Origin: Eucalyptus grandis
Lineage: Eukaryota; Streptophyta; Magnoliopsida; Myrtales; Myrtaceae
Length of the DNA: 64,000 bases
Reading direction: 5' to 3'
NCBI RefSeq assembly: GCF_016545825.1
Contig: NC_052614.1
Span: forward strand, 27,553,669 to 27,617,668
The position numbers and the translations under genes were made by a program. Shown piece by piece: positions 1 through 11,763 of the stretch (positions within the stretch are counted from its first letter, which is position 1; each line of letters begins with the position of its first letter). The notes under the pieces are model-generated. The model did no database searches. It was not told the origin of the DNA and saw only the letters and a list, made by a program, of their open reading frames with translations.

Positions 1-138
1 TAAAATCAATTGCATGTTAAGAATTCAAACCTAAGTCGCGAATTGGTATGGGCTTGGGAGAGCCCGCGTTAAGTCTAGGCTTAACAATCCATTAGTCAAA
101 CCCTAGGTGGTCTACCCCGAAAAATTTGGTCGCGATAG
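1..138 (+). mobile_element. 3' end of the 5' LTR of a Ty3/Gypsy (Tat/Ogre-like) element
   Basis: The window opens inside an LTR. I place its end just before the primer site at 142-160. The expected terminal CA appears as TA (137-138), so either the end has mutated or my boundary is off by a few bases. The LTR start lies outside the window, so its length and target duplication cannot be read. The orientation (+) agrees with the downstream gag. Confidence 0.5.
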
Positions 139-141
139 CTT

Positions 142-160
142 GGCGACTCCGCTGGGGACT
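142..160 (+). other. Primer-binding site, tRNA-Arg type
   Basis: The bases read TGGCGACTCCGCTGGGGAC. This is the primer-binding site typical of plant Tat/Ogre-type Gypsy elements, complementary to the 3' end of a tRNA-Arg. It sits a few bases after the LTR end and about 950 bp before gag, which fits the long leader of that lineage. Confidence 0.65.
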
Positions 161-1113
161 TGAGTTAAAACTCTTAGTGGACTTAGGACAATTTTTTTTT
201 GAATAAATATTTTTGTTTGGCAGTGAGGATCCTAGGTACGTCTCTAACATTTAAGGTGTTAAATGTTTTTGTAGATTTGGAGGTATAAGGGGAAGTGTTT
301 GCTAACCTCTATTTTGTAGAGAGGTGTAGGAATGTATGGTTTACTTGCACATATGAAGTGTTGCTTGTTATAAACTATCATGCATGATTTGCATTTATCA
401 CTACACTTTGCACACACAACCTACCGCTGGACCTGGGCCGCATAGGATCATTTAGGATGGTATTGAAATGGATACCACTCTGACCGCATGCTCGAGGTAT
501 GAGTCGCCCATCTCAATCCCGAAGTTTCTTTCATGGTGTAAAGAGTACCCACCTCGGTCCGCATGCCCACGACCCGGGTCGGCTCTTTGACCAAGCCGAA
601 GTCATGAGGACTCGACATAGTCCACACGCCCGTGGCTAGTCTGATCATCTTTGTGGCTTCACTTTGCAAAGCCTGTCTAGAGTAGAAATAGAGCCTCACA
701 TCTCATGTGCATGTCTATGTGATTGCCATTGATTTTCCTTTGTGAAGTAAGTCTTCTATCCCTATACTATGCGATTTACTTTGTCATACTTTTGCTCGGT
801 CCATGACAATTTAGGTCAATCATTGATTTAATTCATTTGTCAATTATGAATAAAATGAGGAAATTGCCATGCAATGAATCATTTGGAAAATAAAAAAAAA
901 ATTGGAAATTTGTTTTCAATTCATGTCTTAGCTCTTCCTAGTTCATGTTTAGGAAATTTCGTCCTTACTGGGGCATCCCATGTCTTTGTTTTCTTAATCC
1001 ATTTTTAGGAAATCCTTTTCATGTGTGAATTTTTCTTGACTAAAAATAGATTGTTTATGGATTGGCTCTCTATTTACACCTCGTGTTTACATATTTTCGT
1101 TCATTTGGATTAG

Positions 1114-2530
1114 GTGATAACGGATCCTTCACGCTCTCCCATCATCACTCGATTAAGAGCTAGAATGGCTGATCAAGCTGAAATGCGTGATCGTATGTCC
1201 GCTGTGGAGACTCAACTCCAACAAGTGCTCGCCTCTATACAGCTTGTGACGGATCAACTCCAACTCCTCCAAGCGAATCCAACGGCTGCACCCGCTCTTC
1301 CTGAAGTAGTTATCCCGAAGCAAGCAAACAAGGTTCAAACGATTGACGACGACATGCCTGGGCTGGAAGATGACCCACCGTTGATCACCGCTGGAAAGGC
1401 TAAGCTTGATAACGTTCCTAAGACGGAGCAAGATGAACGCTTCACAAAGCTAGAAGAGAAGGTTAAGCAATTGCAAGGATCACAAAGCTCACTTCCGTTC
1501 AACTTGTCAGTGTATGAGAAAGTCAAGATGCCAAAGAAATTTAAGATGCCAGAGTTCGAGAAGTACGACGGTACTTCCTGCCCGAAAGCTCATTTGCAGA
1601 TGTATCACGTATGCATGGCCCAATATGTCAAGAATGAGCCTCTCATGATTCAATCGTTCCATGCTAGTCTGACTGGGCCTGCACTGAATTGGTACATAAT
1701 GAAGAATATAAACCTTCTCGACGGAATGAAGTGACTGATGCGTTCCTAAAGCAATATAAGTTCAACATGGATATTGCACCTTCCCGAGAGGATCTTGAGC
1801 GGATGGAGAAGAAGAAAAGCGAGTCATTCAAGGAGTATGCTGTGAAGTGGAGAAATCTGGCCGCTCAAGTCACTCCAAAGCCTGCTGACAAGGAGCTGAT
1901 GAAGTTGTTCGTCAAGACTCTCCCATTTGAGTTTCGCAACCGAATGGCTAGCACATACGTTGAGAACTTCAACCAACTTATCCCGGTGGGTGAACAGATT
2001 GAAGTTGGGCTAAGAGATGGATGGTTCAATGAACCAACCAATCAAGGCAAAATGTTCACCATGAAGAAAGACAAAGAACCAAGCACGGAAGTCAATGTCA
2101 CATATGCACAATCTAGCAAGCCTCCAGTTGTTCATGTCCCTAAGAATCAACAAGGGGAAGGCCGACCGTCTACCCCTCGACAATTTGTTAAGAGGCAATT
2201 CACTCCTCTTCCTAGCCCTCTGTCCCAGGTCTTAAAGGTTCTTCAAAAGAAGGGGTTGCTGTCTTATGAGCCAAAGCGACCCAATGCTGAAAAATTTTCC
2301 AACTGCGATCCCTCTAAGAAATGCGAGTATCATATGGGGGAAGTAGGACATTCGATCGATGAATGCTTGACTTTGAAACATAAGGTCCAAAACTTACCGG
2401 ACACCAAGGCGTTTTCCTTGATGCCGCTCAACCGAATGTCCAAAAGAATCCTCTACCTGAGCATGAGGATAGGGTGAATGCCATTGATGGAGGACCTTTG
2501 GAAGAAATGGGCCCTGGCCCACAAGAGTAA
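1114..2530 (+). pseudogene. Gag of a Tat/Ogre-like Gypsy retrotransposon, frameshifted
   Basis: This is the remains of a capsid (Gag) gene, whose product would coat retrotransposon RNA. The first part (1114-1734) has an N-terminal coiled-coil-like segment rich in Q and L, followed by the conserved gag core (KFKMPEFEKYDGTSCPKAHL, then LTGPALNWY). The reading then shifts to the frame of 1689-2477 (FLKQYKFNMDIAPSREDLER, then SFKEYAVKWRNLAAQV). A small deletion around 1690-1735 explains the shift, because the family normally carries more sequence between these blocks. Near the C-terminus there is a Cys/His cluster (CEYHMGEVGHSIDEC). A second frameshift near 2430 restores a natural ending (NPLPEHEDRVNAID and onward) with a stop at about 2528. 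No protease, reverse transcriptase or integrase follows. The element is therefore non-autonomous or internally deleted. Confidence 0.8.
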
Positions 2531-5252
2531 TTTATTACTTTTGCACATTCCCCTGCGCGGGAATTTTTATCACTTTCTAGTAATTTTATCGCTTTTTAGG
2601 AGTTATTGTCGCTATCTCGCGATTGTTTTCGATTTCTTCTTTTTCACTTTCTTTTTAGGACTTGAATTCACATTTTCCATTCAATAAATGTAATTGATTG
2701 ATGAATATCAATGAAATTACAAGTTTTATTTTGAGGGCGTGATGAGGTACACCAAATCAGCCCGGTGATGTTATCCAACTGATAAACAAAAAGAAAAATC
2801 CAAGGAGAATTCTGAGGCCTGGGCTTCATCATGCTTTCTCGTGTTAAAATGTTTCGAAAAAATGCTTTTGTAAAAGAATTTCAAAAAAAAATTCACAAAA
2901 AAAATAAAATATGATTTACCCCGTTTGTCTTTTTGATCCTTTTATTTCATGCTTCAGGGATAGTCATATACCATGCAAAGGTGTGGAAATGATCCAATCA
3001 AATTCCAGATCTTGGGGGCAAGTTTGCTCCAAATTACAACCTATATGTGGCAAGGAAGGTACTTCCAAGAGGTGCCATCTTAGCAAAAATGGATGGTCGT
3101 GAGTTTTCAAACTCCAATTAATTCTAATGCTTTCAAGAAGTATTATCCATGATAGAATTTGCCATGTCATGTTTTGAGCTGCAAGCATTTCTATGATGAG
3201 TAAATTGCCTTAGTGAATTGAATTGTTCAAATTTGTTGCAAATCTTGCATTTTTCTTCCTTGATGAATTGTGTGAGATGGATTGAATGTGTCAAATGGGA
3301 TACTTTGAAATGATGAAAGGCAAACCCCGTTCCATACATTGTTTCATACACCAACCCTCAGTGAGTTGAGTGAAAAATTCCATGCCTACGAGAAAAGGGT
3401 GATCTCGCAAAGGATACGTCAACCAAGGTGATGAGAGGCAGTTTCTTCTGCTACCCAAAACATTACTGGTATATCCATTGTTCAGCCCTTTGAGTCCACA
3501 CACATGAAGAGCTTTTTAAATTATCCCTGTCAAGAATCATCCTATACTATGACAAGATTTGAAATGAATGATAGGAATTTCCTTACTCACACTTGCATCA
3601 ACCTTCGAGTATTGCTTTCGCAGTGTAACTTGTACGATAATTTAAAGTGCCTTAGGACGATGAAGAGCAGTTCTTTCTCTATCCTATATACTTTATCCAT
3701 TGCATAGCCCACTTGAGCCTATGAATTCGTTTCCTATTAAATCCAGTTGGTGATCATCCCCCACACTGGGGCAAGGCAAGAAAAATCAAACCACTCAAGT
3801 AGCATGGTTTACAATGCTGATAAAAAGATGAAGGTTGTGCAAGTAAAAAAAAGTGCAAAAAATGGGGCATGAAAAAGCAGTGTGCCTGGTAAAAGCAAAG
3901 CCAATGCCCAAAGAAAAAATCAAACACTTGATGAGATGAGTCGTATCCCCAACAAGGTGGTACCCAAAAAAAGAAAAAAAAAACTCAAATGTTGAGATGT
4001 TGCAATAAGTGGAATTGTGATGTGAAGAAAATCTTCGATGATGAGGAGGAAAATTGTTGGAAATGTCAAGATGATCACCAACTTTGACCCCATAAACACT
4101 TTTTGAGCCAAATGATCATTTCATTTCTCAACCCATGAACACAACCTACGTTACGTCCCTTACAAAGTCTCTTCAGATTAGGGCACTTGAATTAACGTAA
4201 AAGCTCATATGTTTGGAAGCATCGCTTGAAGAAGTGCGAGTAAGATAATTTCTGCTTCATTTCTCATGTTTCTTGGCTTGTAAACCCCAAGATGATTGTG
4301 AAATATCATTCATTTTTTAATAGCCTCGGCTCAAAGAGTCTCCTTTGCTAAGCCGTTGACCAAGCCAGCATTACGGTCCCTGTTAAAGACCTCTCAAATT
4401 GGTAAGTTTGTACCACTTGCGAGATTGCTCGAACCCTTGTTTGGCATGATGATGAAAGATAGAGTGATTGTCACATATCCTGCATCAATGGTCAGGATGA
4501 AACATCCCATTTTAATGAAGATGAGTGAAAAGTCCTTTCAGACCAAGAGGTCCCCCATTTGTCACATCCATGATACTCATGTGTTTAGATCGGAACATTC
4601 TTTGTGTAATCTTTCCCAATCGAAATTAGGTGATGCAGGCTTGATATAAATCATGGTTCATGAACCTCCCTTAAATTAATGCATGTTTGTGATCACAAAT
4701 GCATATTGCTTCTCCTATAACCATGTTTTGTAGAAGACATTTCCCCCAGGAACAAAGATGATACCAGGTAAGTGTATCTCCATTCATACCTTAAATACTT
4801 GTCATTGTACAGGTATTTCCCTCTCAAATGCACCGGCACTCGACTCAACGGAGTTGTCTCCCAGAAGTTTTCCTCAGATTTGGGCGATCGAGGAAATGTT
4901 CGAGTCCTGGTTAGATAATCAATGTTGCAATGCTAGGCGACCGTAAAAAGCACGGGTCCTGGATATGTAACACTGACTACTTTGGATCATTCTAGCCTCC
5001 TTGAAGGTAAGATATTCTAGGTAAGTTTCTTTACCATTTTCCAAAAATTAGACATCTCAGTTTGGATCTGGATGTCTCCATTCTTTTCGTTGAACATTTT
5101 ACTCTGGATGCGAATGTTCTTCGACCTTTTTCGTTATACTTTAGTCTGGATCTAGGTATTTCGAGCTTCTAAAATCATGACATCTCTGTTTGGACCCGGA
5201 TGTTTTGATTATTTTCGTTAGAGCATTTCACTGATGTGAATGTTCTTCGATC
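2531..5252 (+). mobile_element. Non-coding remainder of the Gypsy element, no pol recognised
   Basis: I see no protein-coding similarity here in any frame. Only scattered short ORFs of no recognisable family occur. The text after gag, with an AT-rich stretch and phrases such as CACACTGGGGCAAGGCAAG at about 3760, resembles the long untranslated 3' region of Tat-type elements. No 3' LTR copy of bases 1-138 is visible before the assembly gap. Confidence 0.4.
5040..5252 (+). repeat. Tandem repeat of about 130 bp units running into the gap
   Basis: The block from GACATCTC..GTTTGGA..C..GGATGT, through TTTTCGTT, to GAATGTTCTTCGA occurs at 5050-5133 and again at 5176-5252. A partial variant lies between them. 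The second copy breaks off at the first N, so the array probably continues inside the gap. Confidence 0.6.
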
Positions 5253-5352
5253 NNNNNNNNNNNNNNNNNNNNNNNNNNNNNNNNNNNNNNNNNNNNNNNN
5301 NNNNNNNNNNNNNNNNNNNNNNNNNNNNNNNNNNNNNNNNNNNNNNNNNNNN
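5253..5352. other. Assembly gap of 100 N
   Basis: Exactly 100 N bases. A round number like this usually marks a scaffold gap of unknown true size. It follows a tandem repeat, which may be why the assembly broke. Translations spanning it are meaningless. Confidence 0.98.
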
Positions 5353-5500
5353 CACCATCAAGAAGAGGGGAGAAACAAAACGACACCCATCAAATTCTCT
5401 CAGCTCCAGAAACCTCGAACCAGAAGCAAATTTCGAAAATTCATTCTAGTCTTCCGATGAGCCTACTCTAAGCATGCTTAGCCGAGCAACAAATTTGGAG

Positions 5501-5546
<46 letters not shown>

Positions 5547-6130
5547 GAATGAAGCAACATCAGGGGCGAGTCATCAGATAATCACGAGGAATCAAGAAAA
5601 GCAAGAAAGCTCGAGGCGCGGGAAATCTTCCCGGGAGTCGAAGCAGTAGCGGCTAACGAATAAAAAGAAAAAAAAAAAGAAAACAGATGGATCGGACGTG
5701 GCCATCGTGCAATAGAAATCAATTGAGACGACGGGGATCGAGAGACTTCAATTCTACCGATAATCGGAGACGCCATCAAGAGAAGCAGCGACGAGGGGGG
5801 TCCGGAGGATTACCGGTGAACGGAAGACCACGAGCTTCCGAGGAGGGCGGGGCGCGATCGGTCTCTTCTTCGTTTGCCGGGGGCGATTCTACTCCTCCCT
5901 CCGCAAGAGGTGGCAGCTGGAAACGACACCACCAGCTTCAGCTCGTCTGACCAAAGTATTTTTCTCACACTCTCCTTCCCCCGTTTGCAGACACGGCGAG
6001 CGAGAGCGAGAGATGGGACAGGAAAGTGCTCTAGACGATGTCGTTTTGCGAGCGGCGTGCGGGACGGTGCTCTAAACGCTGAAGTGACGAGGTCGTTTTG
6101 AAGCGCCGTGTTCTATTTTCTCTTTGGGCT
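5353..6130 (-). promoter_or_regulatory. Possible promoter/5' UTR of a minus-strand gene lost in the gap
   Basis: This is a non-repetitive, fairly GC-rich stretch without a long ORF. Read on the minus strand it carries two ACGACGT-like boxes (around 6040 and 6090), then a pyrimidine-rich tract (5501-5541), then ATG triplets close to the gap. That order resembles a plant promoter and 5' UTR whose coding part would lie in or beyond the N gap. No protein could be recognised. The call is speculative. Confidence 0.25.
5501..5541 (+). repeat. (GA)n microsatellite
   Basis: About 20 uninterrupted GA dinucleotides. In the minus orientation this is a CT tract of the kind common in plant 5' UTRs. Confidence 0.95.
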
Positions 6131-6877
6131 TTTGGGCCTTTTCTCCTCATCTATTCTCCGATTTGGAATCTGGGCCGAGACGAAAAGTTTATAGTTTATA
6201 GCAAAAATCTAATTTCAACATAGTATTCCAATTTTATTTTGTTTTTTAGAACAAGACGACTTGTAAAGGGTTAGGTTATACGTTGAAATACCGTCGCCAA
6301 GCGAAACGGAGGAAAATGATTTTCGAATTTTGTATTAATGTCAACAAAAATTTATATATATGTAACATGTTATAATGGATAATAAAAAAAAATTCATATA
6401 CTCATTTTTTGCAAGTGATACATATGGTCATATTTAATAAAATGTCTTCTAAATCCATATCTTCAGCGGAAAACGGACTATAAAATTTTCAAATTTTTAT
6501 TCTTAACATAACCGTTAATGTAAAAAAGAGACGCTTTTTTATTGTGGAAAAAATCATAGGAAAGACATTTTTTACTTGTACAGAATATCCACGCACGCGT
6601 GGGAATTGTTTTATTTCCGCTTTCGTTAAAACCCAACCCTCAGAATTTATTAATTCGTTGAAAATTCGACGTTCGGAAACACGGTTTGAGAAGGAAAGGA
6701 AAATAACAACTCTGGAGATTTCTCGTTGTCTTTATATTTCGAATGGATATATACGAGTTAATCTTCACAATTACTAATTACGTTTTTTGTTCAATTTATG
6801 GAATGACTATAGCAGCTTCAAGCAGAAAAAGACAAAAAAATGGTGGGCGGTGAGATCCAGAGTAACAGTAGGATCGA
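6131..6877. other. AT-rich intergenic sequence
   Basis: No gene, repeat boundary or motif that I can support is present. It lies downstream of the stop of the minus-strand gene at 6878-7858 and should contain its 3' UTR. Confidence 0.6.
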
Positions 6878-7858
6878 TCATTCCTCAATCAGCGAATCAA
6901 GCTCCAGCGAGCTTCTCAGTACATCGTCCAGACTCTTTCCCTCTTCTTCTTCTTCTTCTTCTCCACTGCTCGTCACTGCACCGCCGACGCTCTCTTCCGA
7001 GGCGGAGCCGCCGCCGCCGCCGCCGCCGAAACAACCCTCGCCTTCGACGCCGCTCGAGCCCTCGCTGCTGGCCCGCGTCCTCCTCAACCTCCGCCTGCAC
7101 GACCTCAACCGTTCTTCCAACGCCCTCCGCCGCGACTCCTGGCTCGCCACCATCCGCCGGAGCGACTCGATCACCTCCCAGTCGTACTGCTGCTTCTGCT
7201 CCGCTAGCCGGCGGTCCTGGTTGGCTGTCATCTCGATCGCGCTCTTCTCGCTCTGCAGCCGCAGTATCAGGGACATGGCCTCGTCGGCGGCCGACGCGGC
7301 CGCGATCCGCTCCTTCTCGAGCTCCTTCGTCGCCGCGATTGCTCTCCGCCTCTCGATCTTCACCATCTTCCTCAGCGCTAGAACGTCGAACACTTCATCC
7401 TCTAGACAGGAGCATTCTCTATCCTCCTCCTCCTCCTCCTCCGCCTCCTCATCTTCTTCTTCGACGAGTTTGTTGGCTTTACCCGCGCTTCCCCTCACGA
7501 GCGCTTTACCGGTCACCGATTCGTGCGATTCCGGCGAATCGAGAGCCTTCAGAGCCTTCAAATCGACGCGATTTCGAGAAACCTCATCTGAATCCCCCAA
7601 TTTCGGCAAGGCCTTGAGCCCTAACCGCGCGATCAGCACGAGGGCGACGGCCGCGAGGACCTGGCGGGAGCATTGTTGGATCGCGGAGACGCCGTCCTCG
7701 CCGCCGCCGCCGCCAACGCTCCCGCCGCTCAGCAGCTTGAGCAGCGACGCCCACTGCGATGCGGAGAGCCTGATCAGGAGGAGGTGGGAGAATCGCTTGA
7801 GCAAGTCGAGAAGGAAGCACGCGGTTACCAAGAGAGAGAGGGGGCCGAGGAGCCGCAT
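6878..7858 (-). CDS. GTD-binding (DUF593) domain membrane protein, FLOURY1-like
   Basis: An intronless ORF of 326 codons. Residues 3-30 and about 66-82 are hydrophobic and likely membrane-spanning. Residues 133-146 form an acidic run of E and D. Residues about 155-250 form the GTD-binding coiled coil: LRKMVKIERRRAIAATKELE, then ASAADEAMSLILRLQSEKSA, then a YDWEVIESLR block. The tail has a poly-Gly run (277-284), a poly-Glu run (300-306) and ends LDSLIEE. In the family this domain binds zein or class XI myosins, and FLOURY1 is an ER membrane protein. Myosin or organelle tethering is therefore the likely role, by inference. The start at 7858 is the only ATG in frame after an upstream stop near 7989. 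A 10-codon upstream ORF lies at 7877-7909. The opposite strand has a long open frame that is a GC-codon shadow. Confidence 0.85.
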   Translation of the reverse strand: MRLLGPLSLLVTACFLLDLLKRFSHLLLIRLSASQWASLLKLLSGGSVGGGGGEDGVSAIQQCSRQVLAAVALVLIARLGLKALPKLGDSDEVSRNRVDLKALKALDSPESHESVTGKALVRGSAGKANKLVEEEDEEAEEEEEEDRECSCLEDEVFDVLALRKMVKIERRRAIAATKELEKERIAAASAADEAMSLILRLQSEKSAIEMTANQDRRLAEQKQQYDWEVIESLRRMVASQESRRRALEERLRSCRRRLRRTRASSEGSSGVEGEGCFGGGGGGGSASEESVGGAVTSSGEEEEEEEGKSLDDVLRSSLELDSLIEE

Positions 7859-7876
7859 GTGGTCCCCGGAGAGGCT

Positions 7877-7909
7877 CAGGCTTCCGTGGCGCCGGCGCTC
7901 ACCACCATG
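7877..7909 (-). promoter_or_regulatory. Upstream ORF of 10 codons before the FLOURY1-like gene
   Basis: On the minus strand an ATG at 7909 opens a 10-residue peptide (MVVSAGATEA) ended by TGA at 7877. It finishes 18 bases before the main ATG and is in a different frame. If it lies in the transcript it could lower translation of the main ORF. The transcript start is unknown. Confidence 0.45.
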
Positions 7910-7989
7910 TCCTCGTCGATCGATGCGTCCTGAATCCGGCGCCGGACCGAGGGAGAGCGGGAGAGGCGTTCTCGGAAATCATCGCGAAG

Positions 7990-8287
7990 ATCAAAGCGGG
8001 CGGATGGGGCAGTTCAGTGGTCAATGCCAAAGAACGGATTGATTGTGATGGGATATCCACCTGGTTTTAGAGAGAGAGTGAGGGAGCACGTGGAGATCTG
8101 GGAGACGAAGATGACGGCGGATAAATCGAAGAAAGGTGGTCAGACCATACCTTTTAAATGCAAACTTTTTTTTTTTTTTTGAGCGACCCAAAAAATGAAA
8201 AATTTTCACGGTGAAAATAATTGTTTTTTCTCTTTGTTTTTTGCCAGAAAGAAAGAAATATAACTGGGAAAATGCTTTCCTTACATC

Positions 8288-8327
<40 letters not shown>

Positions 8328-8770
8328 AGCCATAAATGTACTGATTGATGAGGAAATCTCTTCAGATCATAATAAGAAGTTAATTATTTTTTCTCATATC
8401 ATAAGATAAAAGTTAAACAGACACGACGCGCTTCTTCTTTTGGGATTTATGAAAAAGCGATCCGTCAAAAAATTAAATATCATTAAGATTTCATGCATTT
8501 ATGAAGCATTATATGCAAATATACGGGTTAATAGTTGAGTATTTCGAGAGTTTCGAATTTTAAAAAAGGAAGTCAAAATGCATAAACTAGACAGATCCTA
8601 AATTAAGATTAAAACTAAGCAAAATTTTTAATTTATGAAAATCAAGTCAAATAATGTAAACAAAGAAGCCGCGCGAGGTGCATGAAGTTACCGTTTTAAC
8701 TCTTGCTCATGAATTTCCTGTAAGCTCTTTGTCTATAAGAAAATGATAACATATAGCGCGAGCCCATGCG
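7990..8770. other. Upstream region of the FLOURY1-like gene
   Basis: Contains the probable minus-strand promoter, a T tract near 8166-8181 and a (TA)n run. No clear TATA box could be assigned. No gene is seen. Confidence 0.5.
8290..8323 (+). repeat. (TA)n microsatellite
   Basis: A short GT stretch passing into about 15 TA repeats. Confidence 0.95.
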
Positions 8771-9952
8771 TAGCTTGCATATGTTAATAGCTTTCAAAGT
8801 GAATAAAAGGAAGGAAGAAATCATGCCAGTTTTGGAAGGTGATCGAACGTATTAAGAATGAAATGTACGTTAATTAGCTCTATCTTGGTAGAATTCACCT
8901 TTTGTGTTCTTCCCATGATCGACTGCATATAGAAAGTATTGAAAGCATGGGATAACTACCTCGTTTACATCATAAATATTTCGAGGTTTGCTCTTGTAAT
9001 GACAGTTTACGAATATAATTGCCACTCAAGCTCAATTTGTTTCATGGATAATACTCTTTGTATTTTTAGCGTTTGAATCGCTCAGGAAATGAATCAATTG
9101 AAAATATTTTTAATTATTGGAAAATTTATAATTGAATTCAAAAATATGATTTCCTTTCTATAAAATCGGAAATCATTTTCCAAAATATGACTAGATATCA
9201 ACGCTTAGACAAAAAAACTCTACGATTGACACGATAACCCCAATGCTTATCAAGGGCTAGGGCTAGGCTTGCCGATGTCCATGAGGTTGGGCTCCAAACT
9301 TGGGTACTAGGGGTGGGGCCCATCAAGGCTAGGATTGAGACCCCAGAGCCTAAGCTCTGATCCTAGATGTTCGAGTCTAGGTCCATCGAGGCTGGAATTA
9401 GAACTTTGGAGCTAGTCACTAGTGCTCAAATAATGGATATTTATTTAGGAAAATTAAATTAGATTTTTCTTATTAAACGATGAAAAATATTTTCTAATTT
9501 TATTTTTAGGTTTCAACTAGATACGGAAAATATTGTTATTTTTTGAAATATAACTTCCTAGAAAGTATTTTCCAAAAATATCACATTTTTGCAAAACAAA
9601 AGGATCCTTTATCGTGCATTTGTTTCATTGAAAATTTCACGATAAAAGAAATTATTTTTCACCAAGAAAAATAGTTAATTTTTATTTGTTTCATGATTTA
9701 GGGAAAGTGAATTCCTTCTTACTAGAAGGAGAAGTTATTTTAACTCAATTTGAACTTATTTTTTTCGGTCCATGAAAAAGTTTTTTGTAAATCAATTAAT
9801 TTTCTGCGGTCAAATCATTGGAAAATTGGAAAACAAATTCCTAGAAAAGAGTATTCTTTCAAACAAACAGACCCTTGGATTATGTTTGTTTCATTGAAAA
9901 ATTCATTATTCTTGTCAAATCTAAATTTGTTGTTTTCGGTGCATGAAAATAT

Positions 9953-9990
<38 letters not shown>

Positions 9991-10776
9991 TCATCTAATT
10001 TTTCGCCATTTGAACGAACAAGTTTAAAAAAAAAAAAAAAACTGAAAAAGTTATAAAATAATGTTTCGGATATAAATTTTTTTTTCAAAAAAAGGGACCA
10101 CTAAACAACCTTTAGAACCGCATTTTTCATCGCCCAAAGATGTGAATGACGAGGCTCGCAACTGGGCGGAATCCTGGCATCGAGAAAGAGCAGATGCACG
10201 GGAAAATGATCGAAATGCCTCAGGGACCACGTGATCATCATCGAGAACCATGCAGAACCCCAAGTACCATCGTCATCATTTACTATTCTATCTCTCGCCA
10301 AGTGGAACGTCCATTGCTGTGTTATCCTCTCTTTTCAGTAAAGAAGAGGTGGGAAGAAGGTGGTGGCGAATTCTGTAATGATCAGATCACCAGCAACCAT
10401 TTCTAGGGTTTGTCATGAACTTGCATGATTTCCCCGAGCGCATATGAAGTTTCATAAGTTCGCCCACTAGTTCCTTTATTTAATAATGCAACGGATTCAG
10501 CGCTGCTTGAAAGCACGAGCAAGGATTCTTTTTAGGCTAGATCCTCCGCCTTCAAAAATACAGAAAGTTCAGGTTATTTTACCGAGTCAACGACACCCGA
10601 TCCACACATATTTTGGATCGAACCCTAACCCAACAATAAACACAAAATACCACATAAGTTTCCATGGTTTGTGTGTTGCTATTAGGAACAAACGGTTCGA
10701 ACCACGTTGTTTTGGAATGCTTCAATCCACGAAAGAGGCGAAGTCGTTAACATGAAGTCATTTTTAGACAATCTGT
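8771..10776 (+). repeat. LecRK-flanking segment, unit A of a tandem duplication
   Basis: Parts of this stretch reappear in the same order in 11761-12600. The phrase ATATGTTAATAG opens both units. The segment GAATTCACCTTTTG through AAGCATGGGATGACTAG has a counterpart at about 8890-8955. The block around 10240-10370 (CCATTGCT, then TTTTCAGTAAAGAAGA) and the block 10480-10760 match 12250-12370 and 12365-12600. Unit A carries about 550 extra bases (roughly 9050-9600) that are AT-rich and MITE-like. The segment is the 3' flank of the LecRK copy that follows on the minus strand. Confidence 0.65.
9956..9987 (+). repeat. Poly(T) tract
   Basis: About 30 consecutive T bases inside AT-rich sequence, possibly the tail of a minus-strand retroposon. 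Confidence 0.9.
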
Positions 10777-11763
10777 CTAGCCCACTGAGATCGATAGGGT
10801 GACGGAAGGGGAAGACAATAAGAATGATACATACAATGAGGAACTATTTTTGTAAACGAGGCTTGAGTTTTCGTCAATCTTACTTGCACTAATGTTCGTC
10901 GGCGTTACAAGAAGATACTTGAGACTATGTAAACGTATCTTGCAAAGGAGCAACATAACTCATGACTGGCATTTTTTAGGGGAGCGAGAGAATTGGAGAT
11001 TAAAAATTGAGTATGCTAATCGCTTGTCTTATTGAAGAACGACTCGTATAGTCTGGATTTTATTTGTTCTCTCCCAACCTCTCCGGACAATCTCGGATCG
11101 GCCACACCAAGAAGCATCCGTAACCCACATAGATCCCAAACCCACTCGACTAATTGTATTGAGTACTCTTTAGTCGACCATCGTTCAATTGACCTTCTTC
11201 GAATGCTATCTCAAGAGCAACTACTCTGAAACTGTACACATTAGATTCCTTAGTAGCTTTGTCTATTATGAGACATTCGGTAGCCATGTATCCGCATGTT
11301 CCTGCTAAGACAGTGATTGGTGATCCCTTATCATGATCGACAAGCCTAGTTAGGCCAAAGTCCTCTAGTTTGACATTGAAGTCAGTATCCAACATCATGT
11401 TGCTCGACTTGATAATCCCATGCAAGACGCATTGATTGCCCAATCCGTGCATATGTTGCAATGCGGAAGCCAAGTCTCGAGCGATTCTATGTCTCATCTC
11501 CCACGAGAGCAAGCTAACGCCTTTGAAGAGATGCAAGTCCAGGCTCCCATTGGGCATGAATTCGTATGCGAGCAGCAGTTTTCCCTTCTCATGGCACCAA
11601 CCTATAAGTTGTACCAAGTTCCGAGGCCTCAACTGGCTGATGATCTTTACCATGGACGCATCCTCTTTGATCCCTTGCGTAGAGTTCCTCAAGCCACGCT
11701 TGACTGCCAAATAAAAGTTCGATTCCTTCAAAAGACCCTTGTAAATGCCACCGAACCCGACTT
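10777..11763 (-). pseudogene. L-type lectin receptor kinase pseudogene, copy A (kinase part only)
   Basis: This is the kinase domain of an L-type lectin receptor-like kinase, a plasma-membrane receptor family linked to defence signalling. It begins abruptly in the glycine loop (GFGGIYKG near 11762-11739), where the tandem-duplicated flank starts. The VAIK lysine (LAVKRG), the LVQLIGWCHEKG region and the DFG motif are present. The catalytic HRD reads HGI, and APE reads ATE. A frameshift near 11150 moves the reading to KEYSIQLVEWVWDL, and the C-terminal tail (11030-10777) has several stops. The lectin and membrane parts are missing. Broken frame, lost catalytic loop and missing ectodomain make this a pseudogene. 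The family is clear; the subgroup (LecRK-IX-like) is an impression. Confidence 0.85.

Noticed and set aside
5236..5460. Two ORFs of about 70 codons crossing the N gap
   Set aside because: Half of each is made of unknown residues from the gap.
6787..8042. Long plus-strand ORFs (276 and 400 codons) opposite the FLOURY1-like gene
   Set aside because: They are low-complexity Ser/Arg/Pro shadows of the GC-rich coding sequence on the other strand; only the minus frame has family structure.
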